64,000 nucleotides of DNA from assembly GCA_030827135.1 (NCBI GenBank), contig JAURFE010000002.1:124001-188000 (forward strand), in the 5' to 3' direction. The DNA is from Vicinamibacterales bacterium. GTDB taxonomy: Bacteria; Acidobacteriota; Vicinamibacteria; Vicinamibacterales; SCN-69-37. Position 1 is the stretch's first letter, and the number at the start of each line of letters is the position of its first letter. Positions 39,431 through 47,945 of the stretch are shown in pieces. A program made the position numbers and the translations under genes. The notes beneath the pieces were generated by a model. That model saw only the letters and a list, made by a program, of their open reading frames with translations, searched no databases and had not been told where the DNA came from.

Positions 39431-41122
39431 TTGTCGATTGAGGAAAAGTTTGACGAAATCCGGGCACTGATGGCGATGGGCAAGGAGAAGGGGTATCTCC
39501 TGTACGAGGAGATCAACGAACTCCTGCCCGCCGATGTGACGTCCGCCGAAGAACTCGATGACCTGTTCAGCGCGTTGAACAGTGCCGGCATCGAGGTCGT
39601 GGACTCCGAAAAAAGCTACCGCGACGACAAGGGCGGCAGCGATGAACCCGAGGGCGGCGGCGGGGGCGACCTCGACCTGACCCCGGGCGTCCTTGACAAG
39701 ACGAACGATCCCGTCCGGATGTACTTGCGCGAAATGGGTACGGTGCCGCTGCTCACCCGCGAGGGAGAAGTCGCCATCGCGAAGCGCATCGAGCGCGGCA
39801 AACTCACCGTCATGAAGCTGATTTCCCGGACGTCGAAGGTGACCCAGGAGGTCATCGAGATGGGGGAGCAGCTCAAGCGCGGCGAGCGCACCATCCGTGA
39901 ACTGGTGGTCTTCAACGAGGAAGAGATCACGGACGAGAAGCTCGAACGCCGTCGTAAGCAGCTTGAGAAGCAGATCGACGCCGTGCGCATCGCACAGGAA
40001 AACGCCGTCAAGGTCGCCGAGAAGTTCGCCGACGTGGCGAAGACCGACAAGAAGAAGTACGTCAAGGCCAGCTGGAAGATCCGCCGGGCCAAAGTGGCGG
40101 TGACCATCGCCATCCGGAAGATCGAATTCACCGAGATGGTGAAGCGACGGCTGATCGACGGCCTCAAGTCGGCGGTGGAAGACATCCAGTGGAAGCAGCG
40201 CGAAGTGCGCCAGATCGACCAGAAGCTTGATCCGAAGAGCAAGAAGAAGCTGCGCGAGGAAGAGAAGAAGATCCTCCTCAAGCACAAGGAAGAGCTGAAG
40301 AAGGAGGTCAAGGCGATGGCGCTCAAGCTCGAGCAGCCGGCCGACGACCTCACGCTGATGCTGCGGACGATCCTCGAAGGCGAGGCGCAGGCCGAACAGG
40401 CGAAGAAGGAACTGGTCGAAGCCAACCTGCGCCTGGTCGTCTCCATCGCCAAGAAGTACACGAACCGCGGCCTGCAGTTCCTCGACCTGATTCAGGAAGG
40501 CAACATCGGCCTGATGAAGGCGGTCGACAAGTTCGAGTACCGCCGCGGCTACAAGTTCTCGACCTACGCCACGTGGTGGATCCGCCAGGCGATCACGCGC
40601 GCCATCGCCGACCAGGCGCGCACGATCCGCATCCCGGTCCACATGATCGAGACGATCAACAAACTCATCCGCACGTCGCGCGCCCTCGTCCAGGAACTCG
40701 GCCGCGAGCCGTCGTCGGAAGAAATCGCGCAGCGCATGGACATTCCCGTGTCGAAGGTCCGCAAGGTCCTGAAGATCGCGCAGGAACCCATCTCGCTCGA
40801 AACGCCGATTGGCGAAGAGGAAGATTCACACCTTGGGGACTTCATCCCTGATACGAACGTCCTCTCCCCCGCCGAGTCGGTGATCAACCTGAACCTCAAG
40901 GAGCAGACCGACTCCGTGCTGCGCACGCTGACGCCGCGTGAAGAACGTGTAATCAAGATGCGGTTTGGGGTGGGTGAAGGTTCGGAGCACACGCTCGAAG
41001 AAGTCGGCCAGAGCTTTGCGGTCACCCGTGAGCGCATCCGGCAGATCGAGGCCAAGGCGCTCCGCAAGCTGCGTCATCCGTCGCGGTCACGCCGGCTCAA
41101 GCCCTTCCTGGAAGGCCGCTGA
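39431..41122 (+). CDS. rpoD: RNA polymerase primary sigma factor RpoD
   Basis: TTG 39431 with GGAG 8 bases upstream gives 563 residues beginning with region 1.1 ([20 protein letters not shown]). Region 1.2 is [21 protein letters not shown] charged non-conserved insert follows, then region 2 with [20 protein letters not shown] and [20 protein letters not shown], identical in type to the primary sigma -10 reading helix. Regions 3 and 4 include [12 protein letters not shown] and [20 protein letters not shown]. It is clearly the housekeeping sigma, consistent with TTGACA/TATAAT-like promoters in the window. It ends 18 bases before a repeat element. Confidence 0.97.
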   Translation: MSIEEKFDEIRALMAMGKEKGYLLYEEINELLPADVTSAEELDDLFSALNSAGIEVVDSEKSYRDDKGGSDEPEGGGGGDLDLTPGVLDKTNDPVRMYLREMGTVPLLTREGEVAIAKRIERGKLTVMKLISRTSKVTQEVIEMGEQLKRGERTIRELVVFNEEEITDEKLERRRKQLEKQIDAVRIAQENAVKVAEKFADVAKTDKKKYVKASWKIRRAKVAVTIAIRKIEFTEMVKRRLIDGLKSAVEDIQWKQREVRQIDQKLDPKSKKKLREEEKKILLKHKEELKKEVKAMALKLEQPADDLTLMLRTILEGEAQAEQAKKELVEANLRLVVSIAKKYTNRGLQFLDLIQEGNIGLMKAVDKFEYRRGYKFSTYATWWIRQAITRAIADQARTIRIPVHMIETINKLIRTSRALVQELGREPSSEEIAQRMDIPVSKVRKVLKIAQEPISLETPIGEEEDSHLGDFIPDTNVLSPAESVINLNLKEQTDSVLRTLTPREERVIKMRFGVGEGSEHTLEEVGQSFAVTRERIRQIEAKALRKLRHPSRSRRLKPFLEGR

Positions 41123-41140
41123 GGGCGCGCCGGCGCTGTT

Positions 41141-41269
41141 ATTGAGGATTGAGGATTGGCAATTGTTCAATTGCGGATTGAGGGATTCAATTCCACAATC
41201 AGGCAATCAATCCTCAATCCCCCAATTGAACAATGGCCAATCCTCCCTCCTCAATCCTCAATCCTCAAT
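41141..41269. repeat. Gene-less inverted array of GATTGAG units (MITE-like)
   Basis: The first 18 bases (attgaggattgaggattg from 41141) are repeated exactly in inverse at the right end (ending 41269). Inside, the 12 bases at 41162-41173 pair perfectly with 41223-41234. The whole 129-base element can fold as one long imperfect hairpin. The outer flanks GGCGCTG (41132-41138) and CAGCGCC (41271-41277) also pair. The unit and its terminal sequence match the arrays around the four-helix-bundle gene at 47-48 kb. It lies between rpoD and tRNA-Ile. Confidence 0.8.
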
Positions 41270-41288
41270 GCAGCGCCGCAGGCGCTGC
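41270..41288. terminator. GC hairpin abutting the repeat element
   Basis: GCAGCGCC (41270-41277), loop GCA, GGCGCTGC (41281-41288): an 8-bp perfect stem directly adjoining the end of the repeat and 3 bases before the tRNA. No T-run follows, so a terminator role for rpoD is possible but not shown. Confidence 0.4.
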
Positions 41289-41291
41289 TTC

Positions 41292-41367
41292 GGGCCCTTA
41301 GCTCAATGGTTAGAGCGGCCGGCTCATAACCGGTTGGTTCCAGGTTCGAGTCCTGGAGGGCCCACCA
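41292..41367 (+). tRNA. tRNA-Ile2 (anticodon CAU, lysidine type)
   Basis: The 76-base gene has a 7-bp acceptor stem (GGGCCCT with AGGGCCC), a D arm with GCTCAATGGTTAGAGC and anticodon stem CCGGC/ACCGG-like around loop CTCATAA (anticodon 41335-41337). The T arm is CCAGGTTCGAGTCCTGG and the CCA end is encoded. The CAU anticodon could read as methionine. However, the acceptor and D-arm pattern follows the bacterial minor isoleucine tRNA whose C34 is changed to lysidine by TilS, rather than initiator or elongator Met tRNA. Confidence 0.88.
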
Positions 41368-41373
41368 GTACTG

Positions 41374-41430
41374 CTGGCCTTCGGCCAGACCGTTATTGAG
41401 GGATTGAGGATTGGGGATTGAGGATTGGGG
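41374..41430. repeat. Short GATTGAG/GGATTGGG array next to a GC hairpin
   Basis: CTGGCC-ttc-GGCCAG (41374-41388) forms a 6-bp hairpin just after the tRNA. Six bases later 41395-41430 holds five 7-8 base units alternating GATTGAGG and GATTGGGG, the same family as 41141-41269 and 47417-48093 but in one orientation only. The gene at 41467 starts 36 bases later. Confidence 0.7.
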
Positions 41431-41466
41431 CCTGCCTGGGCATCAGGCACTGTAGACTACTGGCTG

Positions 41467-42198
41467 ATGCTCGAAGCTCTGACTTCTCTGATCGCGCTGC
41501 AGGCGCTTGACACTGCGGCGGATGTGGCGCGGAAGCGCGTAGCCGAGATGCCGGCCCTCGAAAAGAGCATCGACAGGACCATTGCCGCCGCCCAGGCGGC
41601 TGTCGACGCGGTGAAGGCGCGACAGGCCGAGAACGCCTCAGCCGTTCGCGCACTCGAAAAAGAGACCGCCATCATCGACGGGCGGATGGCCAAGTTCGAG
41701 GATCACAAGGCCGCCGTCAAGACCAACCAGGAATTCCACGCACTCAACCACGAGATCGAAGTCGCGCAGGCCTCCAAGGCCGCGCTCGACGATCAAATCC
41801 TGGCGTTGATGGAAGCGGCCGAGGTGCTGGCCGCCGAAAAGACCGCTGCAGACGCCGCCCTGAAAGACACGACCGCGGCCGCCGAGAAAGACCGCGCTGC
41901 CCTGCGGGCCGAGCAGACCGCCCTTGAAGCCGAGTTGACCCGCCTGGCCGGTGAACGCGCGGCCGCGATTCCTGCGATTCCGAAACCGGTGCTGGCCAAA
42001 TACGACCAGATCGCCAAAAACCGTAAGGGCATCTCGGTGTCAGCAATGGTGAACGGCATCTGCACCGGCTGTCACGTCCGGCTGCGACCCAACGTGGAAC
42101 AGCAGGTCCGCAAAGGCGATGCGATCACGCAGTGTGACTCCTGTCAGCGGATTCTGTACTACGTAGCGCCTGAAAAGAATGAGGCACTTGGCCAATGA
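41467..42198 (+). CDS. Coiled-coil protein with C4-type zinc ribbon
   Basis: ATG 41467 gives 243 residues. About residues 1-190 form a long alanine- and glutamate-rich coiled coil broken by the conserved FEDHKAAVKTNQEFHALNHE hairpin. The C-terminus has a zinc ribbon, CTGC (about 208-211) and CDSC (about 230-233), and ends RILYYVAPEKNEA. The family is widespread and essential-looking in several phyla; suggested roles involve RNA, flagella or septum-associated complexes, with no agreed function. A TAGACT box ends 8 bases before the ATG. Confidence 0.88.
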   Translation: MLEALTSLIALQALDTAADVARKRVAEMPALEKSIDRTIAAAQAAVDAVKARQAENASAVRALEKETAIIDGRMAKFEDHKAAVKTNQEFHALNHEIEVAQASKAALDDQILALMEAAEVLAAEKTAADAALKDTTAAAEKDRAALRAEQTALEAELTRLAGERAAAIPAIPKPVLAKYDQIAKNRKGISVSAMVNGICTGCHVRLRPNVEQQVRKGDAITQCDSCQRILYYVAPEKNEALGQ

Positions 42199-42221
42199 GG
42201 CCACGGGCCGGTGAACGCGCC

Positions 42222-42335
42222 TTACGGCCCGCGCGAACGAATCGTGAACTCCGTCCCGCGCTGGAACTGCGTCTGATTTGAATCGCCGCCGATGAGCACC
42301 GTGGCAGCCGCGCAGCCGCTACCGACCACCGCGCC
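42222..42335 (-). pseudogene. Possible 3' remnant of a glycine-zipper exported protein
   Basis: The minus-strand frame ending at 42222 finishes with GAVVGSGCAAATVLIGGDSN, then QTQFQRGTEFTIRSRGP. This resembles the last about 35 residues of small glycine-zipper envelope proteins, which usually end with a GTEFTVR-like strand. Upstream, the frame runs antisense into the 5' nuclease gene and no matching N-terminus exists, so only a tail remains. The match is by eye and weak. Confidence 0.3.
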
Positions 42336-43211
42336 ATGAACGTACACCTCGTTGACGGTACGTACGAGTTGTTCAGGCACTACTACGGCGCACCACGCTC
42401 GCAATCCGTGGACGGCATGGAGGTCGGCGCCATTCGCGGCGTGCTGGGTTCGATGCTGGGGATGCTCGGCGATGGCACCACGCATATCGCTGTGGCCACC
42501 GACCACGTCATCGAGTCGTTCCGCAACAGCCTGTGGCGTGGCTACAAGACCGGGGAGGGAATCGAGCCCGAACTCTGGGCGCAGTTTCACCCGCTTGAGG
42601 ACGCGCTCGAGGCCATGGGCATCACCGTCATGCGGATGATCGACTTCGAGGCCGACGATGCCCTGGCGGCGGGGGCGGCGAAGGCGGCCGCCGACCCGCG
42701 CGTGAGCCGCGTGTTCATCTGCACCCCGGATAAGGATCTCGCGCAGTCCGTGGTGGACTCGCGGGTGGTGCAGTTCGACCGGCGCGCACGAGTCATGCGC
42801 GATGCGGACGGGGTGCGCACGAAGTTTGGCGTGCCGCCGGCGTCCATTCCCGATTACCTGGCCCTGACAGGTGACTCCGCCGACGGATACCCCGGCCTGC
42901 CGGGGTGGGGTGCGAAATCAGCGGCTGCCGTGCTGGCGCACTACGGCACCATCGAGCAGATTCCTGATGACCATCGTCAGTGGGCGGTGCAGGTCCGCAG
43001 TGCGGCGCACCTTGCCGCCACACTCGCTGAATATCGCGCGCAGGCGAACCTGTTCAAGGAACTCGCCACGTTGCGGCTTGATGCGCCGGTGTTCACCTCC
43101 GTCGATGCGATTCGCTGGACGGGCCCTCAGGCGAACTTCCCCAATGTGTGCGAACGCCTCGGCGCGAAGAACCTGGCCCTGCGCGCAGCGGCGATTCGCG
43201 GCGCCGCCTAG
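42336..43211 (+). CDS. 5'-3' exonuclease / FEN-like nuclease domain protein
   Basis: The 291-residue protein corresponds to the 5' nuclease domain of DNA polymerase I without the polymerase. It has VHLVDGTYELFRHYYG and the arch region FRNSLWRGYKTGEGI, which resembles the Pol I arginine/lysine segment. Acidic metal ligands lie in FEADDALAAGAAKA and CTPDKDLAQSV. The H3TH DNA-binding segment follows: IPDYLALTGDSADGYPGLPG, then WGAKSAAAVLAHYG. It may remove flaps or RNA primers beside Pol I. The ATG at 42336 lies in a GC-rich gap without a clear ribosome-binding site. Confidence 0.87.
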   Translation: MNVHLVDGTYELFRHYYGAPRSQSVDGMEVGAIRGVLGSMLGMLGDGTTHIAVATDHVIESFRNSLWRGYKTGEGIEPELWAQFHPLEDALEAMGITVMRMIDFEADDALAAGAAKAAADPRVSRVFICTPDKDLAQSVVDSRVVQFDRRARVMRDADGVRTKFGVPPASIPDYLALTGDSADGYPGLPGWGAKSAAAVLAHYGTIEQIPDDHRQWAVQVRSAAHLAATLAEYRAQANLFKELATLRLDAPVFTSVDAIRWTGPQANFPNVCERLGAKNLALRAAAIRGAA

Positions 43212-43221
43212 GTCCATCGGG

Positions 43222-44307
43222 TCACCTGGTGCCGGAGGCGGTCGGATGGCGAATCATCATCACGACCAGTGTGATTACCGTCAGCGGCACCACAAACCCC
43301 AACATGACGCCCGAAAAGGCGGGCAACGCGTCGTGCTGCTGCGTGGCCAGGAGCAGATACCCGACGTACGCCACGAAGTAGCCGAGAAACACGCCACCCT
43401 CCCACCGTGCGATCTCGCGGCCGGTTATGAACACGGGGAGGCACGCCAGCGCCACCGCCAGCATCACCCAGATGTCGAAGGCGAGCACTGACGGGGCCAC
43501 CACCAAACCGAGGTGGCCCGACACAAGACCAGACAGGCCCAGACAGCCCAAAATGTTGAACGTGCTGCTGCCGACCACGTTGCCCACCGCGATGTCGCGT
43601 TCACCCTTGATCGCCGCGGCGAGACTGGTCGCCACCTCGGGCATGCTGGTGCCCGCAGCGACGATCGTCAGGCCGATGACCACGTCGCTGACGCCCAGAG
43701 CCTTTGCGAAGTTCACCGAGGCCTGCACGAGATAGTCCGACCCCAGAACAAGGGCCGTCAGGCCGACGACGATCAGTCCCACTTGTGACGCCCAATGACT
43801 ATCCCAGGCGCCGGGTTCGGCGGGCTGGATCTCGTCGGCGAACTCCTCTTTGGCAGCCTCGGTCTCGCGGCGCGACTGAATCACCAGAAATACGGTGTAG
43901 GACACGAGCGACCCGAACAGCCAGATGCCGTCCATGAACGACACATTGCCGTCGAAGGTAAACACCAGCAGCAGCAGACTGGCGCCCAGCATGATCGGCA
44001 CCTCCTGGCGGATCAACTGGATGTTCACGACCAGGGGCGCGATCAGCGCGCTGATGCCAAGAATAAACAGCACGTTGAAGATGTTGCTGCCCACCACATT
44101 GCCGATGGCGATGTCGGTCGTCCCGTCGAGCACCGCACTCACGCTGACGGCCACCTCCGGCGCACTGGTCCCGAAAGCGACGATGGTCAGCCCGACCACC
44201 AGGGGGCTGATGCCGAACGACAACGCCAGCTTCGACGCGCCACGCACCAGCGCGCTGGCACCACCCACCAGCAGGATCAGGCCTGCAAGAAATAAGAGAA
44301 GATCCAT
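43222..44307 (-). CDS. Calcium/sodium antiporter, CaCA family (YrbG-like)
   Basis: The 361-residue inner-membrane protein has about ten hydrophobic segments in two inverted halves. Each half carries the ion-binding alpha repeat: VAFGTSAPEVAVSVSA in the first half and VAAGTSMPEVATSLAA in the second. GNVVGSNIFNVLFILG and GNVVGSSTFNILGCLG pair with them. A cytoplasmic loop near QSRRETEAAKEEFADEIQPA separates the halves. It should exchange Ca2+ for Na+ or H+. It converges on the nuclease gene with a 10-base gap and is separate from pgeF by 30 bases on the same strand. Confidence 0.93.
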   Translation of the reverse strand: MDLLLFLAGLILLVGGASALVRGASKLALSFGISPLVVGLTIVAFGTSAPEVAVSVSAVLDGTTDIAIGNVVGSNIFNVLFILGISALIAPLVVNIQLIRQEVPIMLGASLLLLVFTFDGNVSFMDGIWLFGSLVSYTVFLVIQSRRETEAAKEEFADEIQPAEPGAWDSHWASQVGLIVVGLTALVLGSDYLVQASVNFAKALGVSDVVIGLTIVAAGTSMPEVATSLAAAIKGERDIAVGNVVGSSTFNILGCLGLSGLVSGHLGLVVAPSVLAFDIWVMLAVALACLPVFITGREIARWEGGVFLGYFVAYVGYLLLATQQHDALPAFSGVMLGFVVPLTVITLVVMMIRHPTASGTR

Positions 44308-44337
44308 GACTGCTCGCCTCTATGGAATCACCGCGCC

Positions 44338-45099
44338 TCACGCCCTCAGCTTAATCGCAGCCACCATCCGGCCCGTGCCTTCACCCTCGGCCCGGTGAGA
44401 AAAACATCGGTCCAGGTTGTCGGCCGTGCAGATGCGTGACACGTGGATGGACGACGTGGGCACGCCGGCCGCGATCAGTTGGTCCGTGTTGGCTTTCCAC
44501 AGGTCGAGCTTCCAGCGCTCGATGCCGTCCTCAGTCATCCAGTCTGCGGCCTCAGGGGTCATCGCGAGGAACGCATTCCGCACGCGACCATCCACCTGAT
44601 AACAACACGGGCCGATGCTCGGACCAATCGCAGCGACCAGTTCAGTGGCCCGAACCCCGAGTTCCTCTATCGCGGCAACCGTCGCCAGGGCAATCGCTGC
44701 GCACGTGCCCTTCCATCCGGCGTGTACCGCAGCCACAACGCGACGGTGGCGGTCGGCAATCAGCACCGGCACACAGTCGGCGATGCGGACGGAGGCCACC
44801 CGCGCGGGATCGGTTGAAATGACTGCGTCGGCTTCCAGGTCCGATGCCACGGGCGCGCCCGGACGCACATGGACGATGACGCGACCGTGCACCTGCTTGA
44901 CGCGCACGACATCGGTCTCACGCACATCAAAGAGCGCCGCGAGTTTCGCGTAGTCGCCCACCGGCTCGCGCCGGAATTCCAGCGATCGGCTCGAAAAGGC
45001 GTGCCGCGCCACGGCCGCAAGATTCGCCTGCTGCAACACGTCACCTACGGTTGTCGGATTCCAGGCCCAGTCGGGCGATGGGTCAACCACGGTAGGCAT
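44338..45099 (-). CDS. pgeF: Peptidoglycan editing factor PgeF (YfiH/multicopper polyphenol oxidase-like family)
   Basis: The family hydrolyses L-serine-containing muropeptide precursors to keep L-Ala at position one; older names call it polyphenol oxidase/laccase. ATG 45099 gives 253 residues, the normal size; a TTG at 45135 would add 12. Motifs are [12 protein letters not shown], the metal/active-site block [43 protein letters not shown] and the ending [20 protein letters not shown] with a further cysteine and histidine. Confidence 0.92.
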   Translation of the reverse strand: MPTVVDPSPDWAWNPTTVGDVLQQANLAAVARHAFSSRSLEFRREPVGDYAKLAALFDVRETDVVRVKQVHGRVIVHVRPGAPVASDLEADAVISTDPARVASVRIADCVPVLIADRHRRVVAAVHAGWKGTCAAIALATVAAIEELGVRATELVAAIGPSIGPCCYQVDGRVRNAFLAMTPEAADWMTEDGIERWKLDLWKANTDQLIAAGVPTSSIHVSRICTADNLDRCFSHRAEGEGTGRMVAAIKLRA

Positions 45100-45249
45100 T
45101 CCTGTGGCCGGCTGGACGCCGCGCGGCTGGTACAACAGACATAAGCGCCACTCTATCCGAGGTTTCTGATGACACAGCGATCCGCGGCCGACCTGGCTTT
45201 ACGTTTGCCTTGAACGGGGTGTCCGGACATTCCGGCGGAGACACACAGC

Positions 45250-45549
45250 ATGACCATCAAATTCATTCCGAACGACAAAGGCAATCCCCCAGGCAAACTC
45301 GCCGACGCTGAGCTGCACTTTTCAGGCGGCCCACTCGATGGACTGAAGCTCATCGGCTTCGGTATCTGGGAACGCAAGACCGGCGGCCGCAACGTCACGT
45401 TCCCTGCGCGCCAGTATTCGATGAACGGTGAACGCCGGAGCTACTCGATCCTGCGCCCGATCGCGGATGCCTCGTCGCAGAACGCGCTTCGAGACATCAT
45501 CCTCGAGGCGTACAAGGAGCACGAAACGGAACTCGCAGAGGCGGTGTAA
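45250..45549 (+). CDS. Small SpoVG-like protein of unknown function
   Basis: The 99-residue product is preceded by GGAG 9 bases before the ATG. It has DGLKLIGFGIWERKTGG, then NVTFPARQYSMNGERRSYSI and RPI, and a C-terminal helix LRDIILEAYKEHE. This order, a beta strand ending in a TFPARxYxxxGERR phrase and then a helix ILxAYxEYE, parallels the DNA-binding regulator SpoVG (VAMPSKR...ILNEYH). I infer a SpoVG-like fold with possible nucleic-acid binding; no close family was identified. A perfect palindrome TGTCCGGACA lies 20 bases upstream of the start codon. Confidence 0.75.
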   Translation: MTIKFIPNDKGNPPGKLADAELHFSGGPLDGLKLIGFGIWERKTGGRNVTFPARQYSMNGERRSYSILRPIADASSQNALRDIILEAYKEHETELAEAV

Positions 45550-45573
45550 GGCAACCTGGTTTTGAGGCTGCCG

Positions 45574-47334
45574 CTATGCCCTTCGCGGTTGCATCGTGAC
45601 TTCGGCCCGCAGGCTCTTATCGAGTTCGGTGCGGAAGAAGGACTCCTTCATGCCGCCGTCGATGATCTGCCAGGGCAGGAAGGGGTCGGCTTCCTTGTTG
45701 CGGTAGAGGTACGCGTCAGCGTCAAGGCCCGACTCGGCCACTGCGGCGCGCCAGTTGCCGCCATTGGCTTCGGCACGTTCGATGACATCGGAGACGCGGC
45801 GGTCACCCAGGGAGAGCAGCCCCTGATAATACGAATGCCGCTCGGACTTGATGTTGAAGTAGACGTTGTCGATGCCGGCCACGAGTTGCCGCAACCGCTT
45901 CGACTTCTGGTCAATGGTCGCCGTGTCGGTCATCGGCATCCACTGATAGGTCGTGCCCGGCTTCGGCACCAGCGGGTTGACGGAGGCCACGATACGCCCG
46001 ACAGCGCCGCGCGCCCTGGCGTACACCATCATGCGGTCGCGCATGGCGACCGTGAGATCACGGATTTCGACGAGGTCGTCATCGGTCTCGGTCGGAATCC
46101 CGATCATGTAGTAGAGCTTCAGGTTCTCAAACCCGGCGGCGAACACCATGTCCGTGCGTTTGAGGATTTCCTCGTTGGTCACGGTCTTGTTGATGACCCG
46201 GCGCAGGCGATCGGATCCGGTTTCTGGTGCGATGGTGATCGACCGTTCACCGCTCTCACGCAGCAGGCGCAACACGGGTTCGGTCAGGTCGTCCATGCGC
46301 AGTGAGGCGGGACTGATGCCGTAGCCCATGCGAACCAGGCCCTCGAGAATCGGCACGATGTCGGGGTGATCACAGAGGGCGATCGACACCAGACCGGTGC
46401 GAGTCGCAAAGGGCCTGGCGGCCTCGGCAAGTTCGAGGATGCGCGCAGTGTCGAACGGACGCACGGGCAGATAGTTGTAGCCGGCCCAGCAGAAGCGGCA
46501 CATGTTGGCGCAGCCGCGCACCACTTCGATGAGGAACCGCGCGCCGAACTCCGTGTCGGGCGTGAAGATTCGTGTGCAGGGAGGATCCACATGGTCCGTC
46601 GCCCGGATGGCGGCCTTCCGGACCGTCGCCGGCGCCCGCGTGCCCGCCTTCGGCGTAATCGCTGCGACGCGCCCAGGACCGTCGTAGGTGACGTCGTACA
46701 AACTCGGGATGTAGAACCCGCGTTCCTGGGTGAGCCGGTCGAGCAGGTCGTCCCTGTCCGAGGCGCTGTGCCACGCCTCGACGAGGGCCGGCACCAGCAT
46801 CTCCCCTTCCCCTGCCGCGATGACATCGGCAAAGGGCGCGAGCGGTTCGGGATTCACGAATGTCACGGCGCCACCGACGATGATCAGCGGGTCACGATGG
46901 TGCCGGTCGGACGCCCGCGCTTTGAGCCCTGCCATGCGCAGCATGGTGAGGACGTTGGTGTAGTCCCACTCGAAGGAGACCGAGAACGCGAAGACATCGA
47001 AGTCCGAGACCGGCGTCTGCGATTCGATGGTGACGAGGGGCTGCCGGCGGACACGGTCGTCCGCGAGGTCCTGTCGCCCGGGCAGGAACACCCGCTCACA
47101 CACCACCCGGTCGTCCGCGTTCAGCAGCTGATAGACCGTCTGCAACCCGAGGTTCGACATCCCGACGAAGTACGTATTCGGAAACGCGAGCGCCACCCGC
47201 ATCCGGCCCCCATGGGGTTTCCGGATGACGCCGACTTCCTTGGCGAGCGTCTCGAGCGCCTCGGCGCGCCGATCCCCGGCAGCACCGGCGGACGCTTTGC
47301 CGCCGTATCGACGTGGGGGGGGACGTTTGGGCAT
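45574..47334 (-). CDS. TIGR03960 family B12-binding radical SAM protein
   Basis: The 586-residue protein has an N-terminal cobalamin-binding-like domain (RVALAFPNTYFVGMSNLGLQ) and IIVGGAVTFVNPEPLAPFAD. The radical SAM cluster motif is VRGCANMCRFCWAGYNYLPV (Cys-x3-Cys-x2-Cys, about residues 276-295). The SPASM-free C-terminal part has RSITIAPETGSDRLRRVINK and KLYYMIGIPTETDDDLVEI. Family members often precede a TIGR03936-type partner or lie near ribosomal/RNase E genes; no partner is present here. Substrate is unknown. The start ATG 47334 is followed by a basic N-terminus. Confidence 0.88.
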   Translation of the reverse strand: MPKRPPPRRYGGKASAGAAGDRRAEALETLAKEVGVIRKPHGGRMRVALAFPNTYFVGMSNLGLQTVYQLLNADDRVVCERVFLPGRQDLADDRVRRQPLVTIESQTPVSDFDVFAFSVSFEWDYTNVLTMLRMAGLKARASDRHHRDPLIIVGGAVTFVNPEPLAPFADVIAAGEGEMLVPALVEAWHSASDRDDLLDRLTQERGFYIPSLYDVTYDGPGRVAAITPKAGTRAPATVRKAAIRATDHVDPPCTRIFTPDTEFGARFLIEVVRGCANMCRFCWAGYNYLPVRPFDTARILELAEAARPFATRTGLVSIALCDHPDIVPILEGLVRMGYGISPASLRMDDLTEPVLRLLRESGERSITIAPETGSDRLRRVINKTVTNEEILKRTDMVFAAGFENLKLYYMIGIPTETDDDLVEIRDLTVAMRDRMMVYARARGAVGRIVASVNPLVPKPGTTYQWMPMTDTATIDQKSKRLRQLVAGIDNVYFNIKSERHSYYQGLLSLGDRRVSDVIERAEANGGNWRAAVAESGLDADAYLYRNKEADPFLPWQIIDGGMKESFFRTELDKSLRAEVTMQPRRA

Positions 47335-47416
47335 GGTGGGGACCCGGTCGTCCTCGCGCCGCGGCTCAGACGGAAGCGCAGCGAGAGGCGGTGGGTGTTT
47401 CGATTGTACCTGCGTT

Positions 47417-47545
47417 ATTGAGGATTGAGGATCGAGGATTGAGGATTGGCAATTGCGCAGTCAATTCTGCAATTGAGGATTGCGAGATTGATTGAGGGAT
47501 TGACCGATTGGGGGATTGGGGGATTGGGGGATTGAGGGATTGACG
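47417..47545. repeat. Left inverted array of GATTGAG units flanking the four-helix-bundle gene
   Basis: The array begins attgaggattgaggat at 47417 and continues as 7-8 base units through to the gene start. The outer 39 bases (47417-47455) are the inverse of 48055-48093 with one mismatch; inner parts are less exact. The last units (gggggattgagggattgacg) supply the GAGGG ribosome-binding site of the gene at 47546. Confidence 0.85.
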
Positions 47546-47938
47546 ATGACGCTGCCGAACAACACAACTTCGCCGGAAGTTCTGAAGGACCGCCTGGAGA
47601 AGTTCGCCTTGGGCGTACTGCAGCTGACCGCACCGATGTTGCGCGAACTCGAAACTCGGGATATTGCGCTTCAACTCAGACGATCTTCGTCAAGCGCCTA
47701 CTCAAATTACGGTTCCGCATGCGTCGCCAGGTCGCACGCGGATTTCACATCCAAAGTCGGTATTGCCTACGAAGAAGCCGACGAAAGCCGTCGGTGGTTG
47801 CGCTTTCTCAAAAACGCGAACTTGGCGAATGACGACGACACCGCCCCTCTGCTCGCGGAATCTCTGGAACTGCGTGCGATACTCTCGGCGTCACACCTTA
47901 CGGCGAAGCGGAACCGTCACACCAGACGAGCCCGCTAG
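47546..47938 (+). CDS. Four-helix bundle protein (23S rRNA IVS S23 / Avd-like family)
   Basis: The ATG at 47546, 8 bases after a GAGGG provided by the repeat, gives 130 residues. The pattern matches the TIGR02436-type four-helix bundle: FALGVLQLTAPMLRELETRD, QLRRSSSSAYSNYGSACVAR, SHADFTSKVGIAYEEADESR-RWLRFL and a last helix ELRAILSASHLTAKR. Homologues are encoded in intervening sequences of 23S rRNA genes, as free genes in many metagenome-derived genomes, and as Avd in diversity-generating retroelements. No reverse transcriptase or variable repeat is nearby. The gene is wrapped in inverted arrays (47417-47545 and 47946-48093), suggesting it belongs to a mobile unit. Confidence 0.8.
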   Translation: MTLPNNTTSPEVLKDRLEKFALGVLQLTAPMLRELETRDIALQLRRSSSSAYSNYGSACVARSHADFTSKVGIAYEEADESRRWLRFLKNANLANDDDTAPLLAESLELRAILSASHLTAKRNRHTRRAR

Positions 47939-47945
47939 TCCGCTG

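Noticed and set aside
41292..41367. tRNA-Met call based on the CAU anticodon
   Set aside because: The acceptor and D-arm pattern follows the minor isoleucine tRNA (lysidine-modified) rather than initiator or elongator methionine tRNA.
47411..47530. Small minus-strand ORFs made of NPQSSI-type repeats near 47.4 and 48.0 kb
   Set aside because: They are translations of the GATTGAG arrays and have no independent coding evidence.
47546..47938. Diversity-generating retroelement
   Set aside because: The Avd-like protein is present, but no reverse transcriptase, template repeat or variable C-type lectin gene lies nearby.
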